Shown one piece after another: positions 57,960 through 64,000 of a stretch of 64,000 nucleotides of DNA. The notes beneath the pieces are model-generated. The model had not been told where the DNA came from, searched no databases, and saw nothing but the letters and a program-made list of their open reading frames with translations. The position numbers and the translations under genes are program-made. Source of the stretch: Raphanus sativus (lineage: Eukaryota; Streptophyta; Magnoliopsida; Brassicales; Brassicaceae); assembly GCF_000801105.2 (NCBI RefSeq), contig NC_079515.1:8184001-8248000 (forward strand), read 5' to 3'. Every line of letters starts with the position of its first letter. The first letter of the stretch is position 1.

Positions 57960-60900
57960 TCAAGTCGGAGCGTGAGGATTGCACACTCCGAACTTGGACA
58001 ACAAGTAATGAAATGCAGAGCTCCCCAAAGCTTTCGTCAATATGTCTGCCAGCTGCTCATTTGTCCTTACATGCCTCGTCGCTATTAGCTTTGCCTTCAC
58101 TGCATCTCTCACACTATGACAATCCTTCTCCACATGCTTAGTACGTTCATGGAACATCGGGTTTGCAGCTATGTATATTGCTGACTTGCTATCGCAATAC
58201 AACTCCATCGGCTGATCGTGCTCCACTCCAAGATCAGACAGCAACCTCTTTAGCCACTTAAGCTCCTTCAAAGCATCCGACATTGCCCTATACTCAGACT
58301 CAGCCGAAGAATGAGACACTGTATCTTGCTTCTTAGTTCTCCATGCCACCGGTGAGTTCCCCAACAAGACAATATATGCAGATAGTGATCTTCTAATCAT
58401 CGGACAACCACACCAATCAGAGTCGCAAAACGCTCGTATCTGAATATCGCTATCAGCTCTAAGCATAATACCCTGTCCTGGGCTTCCCTTCAAGTAGCGT
58501 ATCACTCTCATCGCCGCACTCCAATGCTCTTCTCGCGGTTTGTGCATTACTTGTGACAGTACATGCACAGCATAGCTCAGGTCGGGACGTGTGATAGTTA
58601 AATAAACAAGCCTCCCAACAATGCGACGGAACCTAACTGGATCATGACAGAGTGGACCTGGTTCTTCTCTTTCATCGCGAAGAAGCTTGTGGTTTACTTC
58701 CATCAGAGTAGACACCGGTTTACTACCAAGCAAGCCAACCTCATTTATAATATCCAGTGCGTATTTCCTCTGAGACAAGAACATCCCCTCAGGTCCTCTT
58801 GCAATCTCTATGCCCAAAAAATACTTTGCCTTACCAAGGTCTTTCATGAGAAAACACTCACTCATATACTTCTTGAACTTCACCAACATCTCAAGATCAT
58901 TACCAGCCACAATGAGATCGTCTACATAGATGAGAACTCGCACACACCTTCCATCTTTCTCGAAACTAAACAAGGAGTAGTCCTCGTATGATTGGACGAA
59001 ACCGAATCCCTTCAACGCTTCTGTCAACTTCTCAAACCAACACCTTGGAGCTTGTTTCAGTCCATACAAAGATTTTCTCAATCTACATACCTTGCCTGGA
59101 TTATCAGATTGAAACCCCGGTGGTAACCTCATGTATACTTCCTCCTCTAAATCTCCATGAAGAAATGCATTGCTCACATCCATCTGATGCACTTCCCACT
59201 TCTTTGCCACTGCAACCTCTAACAAAGTCCTCACTGTATCCATTTTCGCAACTGGCGCGAAAGTTTCTTCATAATCCACACCTTCCACTTGATGATTTCC
59301 ACAACACACCAGCCTAGCTTTGTATCTCTCAATGGTTCCATCCGCATTGTATTTGATTGTAAACACCCATTTACATCCTATAGCTTTCTTTCCTGCGGGT
59401 AGATCCACCACATCCCATGTCCGATTCAACTCTAGGGCCGTGACTTCTCCTTTCACTGCCTTGTTCCACTTATCATCTGCAAAGGCCTCCTTGTAGTTCT
59501 TAGGTATCACTCCTGCACTAACAGCTGCTAAGAAAGCCTTATGATGATCTGAGAATTGTTCATCTGATATGTAATCGGTAATGGGATAAAGTACTTGTGT
59601 TTTACCTGGCACCGCCGAGGCAACATCTGATTGTAGACCGGTGAAAATGTCATGTTTATCGGGGGTAACTCTTGCATTATAAAGTACGTAGTCATGCAGC
59701 TTCGACGGCAGACCAGTCTTTCTATGACCGCGACCAAGAACCTCTTCTGCTGCCACTTGATCACTCGTCTGAAGTGTCTCCTCCTGCACTCGCGTACATT
59801 GCTCTGTTTCTGCACTCGGAGCCACCTCTGTTTCTGCACTCGGAGCCTCCTCTGTTTCTGCAACCTCAGTTTCTCATCTCTTCTCCATCACTTCCACTTC
59901 AACTGCTTCATCACTCCCCCTCTCTGAGTGAATCTCAGCATCGTACACAGGCAATATTGTAGGCACAACTTCAGTCGCAACCTCCTCCTTGCTCGCATAC
60001 GGGTAACACTTCTCATCAAATACCACATCTCTAGAGACAAAGAACTTCTTCTTTTCCATATCATATACTCTCCAGCCCTTCTTTCCATATGGATATCCAA
60101 CAAAAACACACTTCTTGCTTCTTGATCCAAACTTATCTTTGTCTCGTCTAGCTTGGTGCACAAAACACAAGCACCCAAACGTTTTAAGCTCCCCATACGA
60201 TGGTGCTTTTCCATAGAGACATTCATACGGTGTCTTCCCATTCAGTACCCTCGTCGGTGTTCTATTGATGAGGTGGGCTGCTGTTAACACACTCTCTCCC
60301 CAAAAACTGACAGGAAGATTGGACTCAAAGAGAATGGAGCGTGCAACATTAAGTATATGCCTATGTTTTCTCTCCACACGACCATTCTGCTGAGGAGTGC
60401 TCACACAAGATGTCTGGTGAACAATCCCTTTCTCTGCAAAGTGCTTCTTCAGACACATGAACTCCGTCCCATTGTCACTCCTCACCATCTTTACCATTTT
60501 TCCAAACTGTCGATGTATGAGATCGATGAAGTTTGGTAACACTGTCTTCACCTCACTCTTCTCCAACAATAGGTGTATCCACACAGCTCTTGAGAAGTCA
60601 TCTACAATGGTGAGAAAGTATACAGCCCCACAAGAAGACGGTACACGATAGGGTCCCCAAAGATCAACATGAATCAAGTCAAATGAAGATAAACTTTTAT
60701 TAAGACTTTCTGAAAACACTTCTCTTGTCTGTTTGGACTGAAAACAAATATCGCATCCACCAAACTTATTTGGGACGTCTTTAACACTAGAAACAAAAGG
60801 TAAAAAACTCAAAACACCGAAAGCAGGATGTCCTAGACGACGATGCCACACAGCCGGATCCTCTGCCGCCTTAACTCTGTGTCCTCTCGCCTTAGTCACA

Positions 60901-62369
60901 TCCCGATAAACATAGACACCATTTCGAACCTCACCGGCTCCAATCAGAGTCCTCGTAAAACGGTCCTGCAAAATACACAAAGTGTCTGTGAATACTGCCA
61001 AGCAACCAGTTTGTCTTAGTAGCTTTGCAACAGACAATAAAGTACAATTCAAATTGGGAACAAACAACACATCATCCAATTTCAAATTTGCAGACAATCT
61101 CAGAGAACCGCTTTTAGTTGCCATAACATGGCTACCATCGGCAAAACTCACCGGACAGGGAATAATATGATGCACATCAACCAACAACATCAAATCCCCT
61201 GTCATATGGTGCGATGCACCCGTGTCAATGATAACCTCACCGCTTTGTATCGTACTGTTTAACCGTTCCGGGATTGGAGAAGGCTTCGCGCGTTCGATCA
61301 GCGAGGTGAGTGACGCCCATTGTTCAGCAGTTAACTGCGGAACCGACGATCCTTGATTACCAGCAGAGCCAGATGAAGAAGACCCGTGACCTTGAACTGC
61401 ATTAGCTCGCGTAGAGTTTGATCGTCCTCTACCACCTCTTCCTCTGCCCCCTCTGCCACTTGCTTGGTTCCTTTCCGTAAACCAGTCTGGAAACCCAATG
61501 AGCTGCCAACACTCCTTCTTCTCATGTCTACTTCTCCCACAGTTGCTACACACGATCGAAGAACGACTTCTTGCAACTGCAGCTACCGCATTACTCAATG
61601 TCTGATCATCTCCTTCTCGCTGTACGCCTTTAGCCATGAACCCAACTGGTGCTTCCTTCGACTCTAGACGTGCGCTTCCCAGTCTCTTTTCTTCTCGAAT
61701 GACTCTTTGATAAACAGAGTTAAGATCTGGCAATGGTTCCATCCCAATGATATTGGTAACAACATTGCTAAATCTTGAATCATCCAAGCCCATGAGAAAC
61801 TGGTGAACCTTCTCTGCTTCATACTCCTTCGCATAGATCTCTCCCGCTTCACACGTGCACGTCGGAATGGGTTTGCAGTTCAACAACTCCTCCCATTTCT
61901 GTGACAACTTGCCAAAGTACTCCATCACCGCAGCTCCCTCCTGTTTGCACGACGCTAGCTCAGACTTGAGCTGGTGAACTCGCACAGCACTCCCAACAGA
62001 GAACCGCTGTTTGAGATTTGCCCACAACTTGGACGAATCAGGAGAGAACGGCACAGTTGGTCGGATTGTCGGAGAGATAGAGGTCCTAATCCACCCTACA
62101 ACCATCGAATTAGCTGTCCTCCACATCTCCGCTTCAACTGGCTTCTCCTTCTCATCCGGAATCTTCAAACTACCATTCACGAAACCGATCTTACGTTTGG
62201 CACGCAACGCATTCTCAAGCTCCGATGCCCACTCGGCATAATTATCACCGTTCAAAACCACAGACGTGATCGACGCTCCTGGATTGTCCGAGGGAGCCAA
62301 GTAGTATGGCGACGTCGTTCCCTCGATCTTCACTCCGGAAGAACTCACTAGTTCTTTCTGATCTCCCAT
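57960..62369 (-). pseudogene. Copia gag-pol polyprotein with one in-frame TGA
   Basis: One frame of 1470 codons runs from ATG at 62369 (MGDQKELVSSSGV) to the stop at 57960, broken only by TGA at 59874-59876 (codon 832). Order is typical of Copia: gag, with zinc knuckle CSNCGRSRHEKKEC; protease VIIDTGASHHMTGD; GAG-pre-integrase WHRRLGHP; integrase with HVDLWGPYRVPS, VRSDNGTEF and NGRVERKH; reverse transcriptase with YVDDLIVAGND; RNase H with CDSDWCGCP and SSAESEYRAM. The stop falls in a low-complexity ETE/APSAETE linker between integrase and RT, so all domains are complete. An earlier TTG-initiated extension was rejected for the ATG. This copy should not make RT unless the stop is bypassed. 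Confidence 0.93.
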
Positions 62370-62420
62370 GTCTTCTCTTGTCAACGACTTTTAACAAATT
62401 TTAGGTTTAAGCCTTGTGTT

Positions 62421-62432
62421 GCTCTGATACCA
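62421..62432 (-). other. Primer-binding site of the Copia element
   Basis: TGGTATCAGAGC on the minus strand starts right after the 5' LTR and matches the 3' end of plant initiator methionine tRNA, the standard Copia primer. Confidence 0.92.
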
Positions 62433-62611
62433 TGTAAGACAAGAGAGGATACGGGAAGAATTCTTATTATTCACACAATGTTCTTTACATCAATATATAC
62501 ACAAGTCATCGTGACAAGATATACACAAATCTTCTCATCTCTATCTCTAATATCTCAACAACAATATTCTCCTACGTATCTATCGGTTCCTGACTTCTAG
62601 GAACCTTAACA
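62433..62611 (-). repeat. 5' LTR of the Copia element
   Basis: Complete 179-bp LTR, adjacent to TTACA at 62612-62616, which duplicates the site at 57769-57773. Confidence 0.95.
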
Positions 62612-62971
62612 TTACACAAACATAGGCTTTGTATCATCATCCCATTTGGGCCCGGCCCATCTTGATTAAATACATTTCAGACCGGTTAAACTTTGTAAAA
62701 TCATGATCCCAAACCCGTTGTATGAGACCATTTCTGTAAATAGTAAACCGGTTTCTCTATCCATTACACGAAGTCACAAACCACAACAGAAAAAAACTGA
62801 CAAAAATCTAAACAAAAAACTTTCATAATCATATAATATAAATTCATAACATACAAATTCAAATGAACCCTATCCAATTTTGTCTCAACTATTCACTTTA
62901 GCATCACTGATTCTTCAAATGTTAACAACTTTGAGGTCTTCAGATCCACACAAGTTAACTAAAATCCAAAT
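62612..62971. other. Displaced upstream region of the LYR gene and 3' flank of the homeobox gene
   Basis: Before the Copia insertion this DNA adjoined 57773 and would have been the promoter or leader of the LYR-type gene on the minus strand. GGGCCCGGCCCA near 62648 contains GGCCCA-type (TCP site II-like) motifs common in promoters of mitochondrial and housekeeping genes. The HAT3.1-like 3' UTR probably occupies the last ~100 bp. Confidence 0.45.
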
Positions 62972-64000
62972 CTACCTTCTCCTTCTTTTTCTTGATCCAG
63001 TACTAGTCGACTCCGATGCTCCATTCTTATTCTCTGCGATTGGTTCGGTTTCCATGGCTTGTTTGCTACTTCCAGCAACATCTTCCTTAGAAGACATTGT
63101 TTTGCTTGTTGAAAAACGTGTATTCCTAAACCAGTTATCAACCTATACAGTAACATAAACAGCTTATAAGCTTGGAACTGGGATCAACTAAAAGTGAGAA
63201 AAAAAAGGAGAAAGAAACCATTCTACTAGGACGTAAACTCCTTACTTGTTTAACTGTCATCTGTAGCTCTTTGGCTAAGTTCTCCCTTGTGGTAACGTCT
63301 GGATATCTATTCTCATGAAAAGATTCGAATAATCTCTGCATAAAGGAGAAAAAAATTTAAACCTATAAATCTTTTCTCATAATGCTTTAGCAGCATTGTC
63401 ATCTTTTGGGCGCAAAAGACAACTTTTACTTTGTTTACCTGAGTTTTGGGATTTGTCTGTTTAGATGATGCAGAGCTGTTTTTTACAACAGAGCAGCAAC
63501 CATTTTCTCTGGGTGGTGTTTCTTGTGGCGCTGTCAAAGTAGCCTTTTTATATTCTCTTTTCGTTTTCTGTGTAGGTTTTTGAGCAGGAGTATGATCTTC
63601 TGCTTTGGAAGGCTGTTCCAGAGGCACAGTGTCTCCTTCATCTGCTGACTCGAAATCTTCTTTTCCAGCAATTTTATCCCAATCCTCATCATCACTTGAT
63701 GAAGTCGGAACGTTCTCATATTCCTCCTGCAGATAACCACACAATAGAATATATAAGATTTCTCAGAAACCAAGTAAAAGAATGTAAATAGAACAGAACA
63801 CTCACGTCATAGAGCTTTTTGTAGTCCAGCCTTTCAACCTTCCTCCTCCCCGGAACATCATCACCAATCCCAGCATCTGTCTCTGAGATGGAAACATCTG
63901 AGAGCTGTGCTTTCTTTCTCCCTAGCTTCCCACGTGGGGTAACTTTGTCTTGATGATCAGACTCATCGCCTTTGGAGGAAGTCTCCACATCCTCGGAGTC
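62972..64000 (-). CDS. HAT3.1: PHD-finger homeobox protein HAT3.1-like, C-terminal part
   Basis: The gene continues beyond the window. Minus-strand exons here are 63806-64000 (open at the edge), 63439-63726, 63246-63335 and 62972-63142, about 247 residues. The acidic region (SSSDDEDWDKIAGKEDF, ESADEGD) and Lys-rich region precede an atypical homeodomain: RLFESFHENRYPDVTTRENL, AKELQMTVKQVDNWFRNTR. Its helix-3 WFxNxR core spans the last two exons. The tail is Ser/Lys-rich, ending GSRKRRRR, a likely nuclear signal. HAT3.1 binds DNA through homeodomain and PHD finger; the PHD finger should lie upstream, outside the window. The order matches At3g19510. Confidence 0.88.

Larger units (their letters stand above)
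57774..62611 (-). mobile_element. Ty1/Copia LTR retrotransposon, nearly intact
   Basis: Two 179-bp LTRs (57774-57952 and 62433-62611) flank one long minus-strand gag-pol frame. The 5-bp target duplication TTACA is present at 57769-57773 and 62612-62616. Primer-binding site TGGTATCAGAGC (62421-62432, minus strand) matches initiator Met tRNA, and a GAGGGGGAG purine tract (57953-57961) precedes the 3' LTR. The LTRs differ at 4 of 179 positions by eye, so insertion is recent. One stop codon interrupts gag-pol. It inserted just upstream of the LYR-type gene. Confidence 0.95.

Noticed and set aside
57981..62351. Plus-strand frames up to 125 codons across the Copia element
   Set aside because: Antisense shadows of the gag-pol frame.

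Overview
The window is plant nuclear DNA, most likely from Brassica or a close relative in tribe Brassiceae. The evidence is AT-rich intergenic DNA, GT-AG introns, Helitron, PIF/Harbinger, Tat-type Gypsy and Copia elements, and a gene order matching Arabidopsis thaliana chromosome 3 around At3g19440-At3g19510. That order comes from memory of the Arabidopsis annotation, not from a search. Two fixed 100-N assembly gaps lie at 13713-13812 and 24380-24479.

Layout. (1) 1-8 kb: a decayed minus-strand DUF1985/Ulp1-like (C48) gene, with introns packed with GACGACTT/AAGTCGTC modules, lies next to a tandemly duplicated MuDR-like transposase exon surrounded by a second module, GTAGACTT/AAGTCTAC. (2) 9-21.4 kb: nested transposons. 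A TIR element with a 3-bp TAA duplication (10988-19726) carries an intron-containing chimera of a NEK kinase and an M16 peptidase. It was later invaded by a minus-strand Helitron (12770-19631) that keeps the C-terminus of its helicase. A complete short Helitron sits at 20704-21349. (3) 23.5-35.8 kb: an F-box (FBA-type) gene split by an ~11-kb Tat-lineage Gypsy element. That element carries an extra spliced-looking gene on the opposite strand with its own TATA box. (4) 37.8-39.8 kb: a 5'-truncated LINE and a second F-box relic.

(5) 40.6-64 kb: the conserved host block. On the plus strand are an RluA-type pseudouridine synthase (10 exons, 472 aa), a CAD4-like cinnamyl alcohol dehydrogenase (5 exons, 365 aa) and a reticulon (5 exons, 200 aa, first intron GC-AG). 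On the minus strand are a plastid NHD1-type Na+/H+ antiporter (10 exons, 580 aa), a bHLH113-like factor (5 exons, 265 aa), a truncated LYR-family gene and the 3' end of a HAT3.1-like homeobox gene that runs off the window. Insertions here are a 902-bp TIR element upstream of CAD and a young Copia element (179-bp LTRs, TTACA duplication) just upstream of the LYR gene.

The host genes share no evident pathway: RNA modification, lignin monomer synthesis, ER shaping, chloroplast ion balance and transcription. They are linked only by conserved synteny. All exon boundaries were read by eye from frame continuity and splice consensus; for the five complete host genes the exon lengths sum to intact reading frames.
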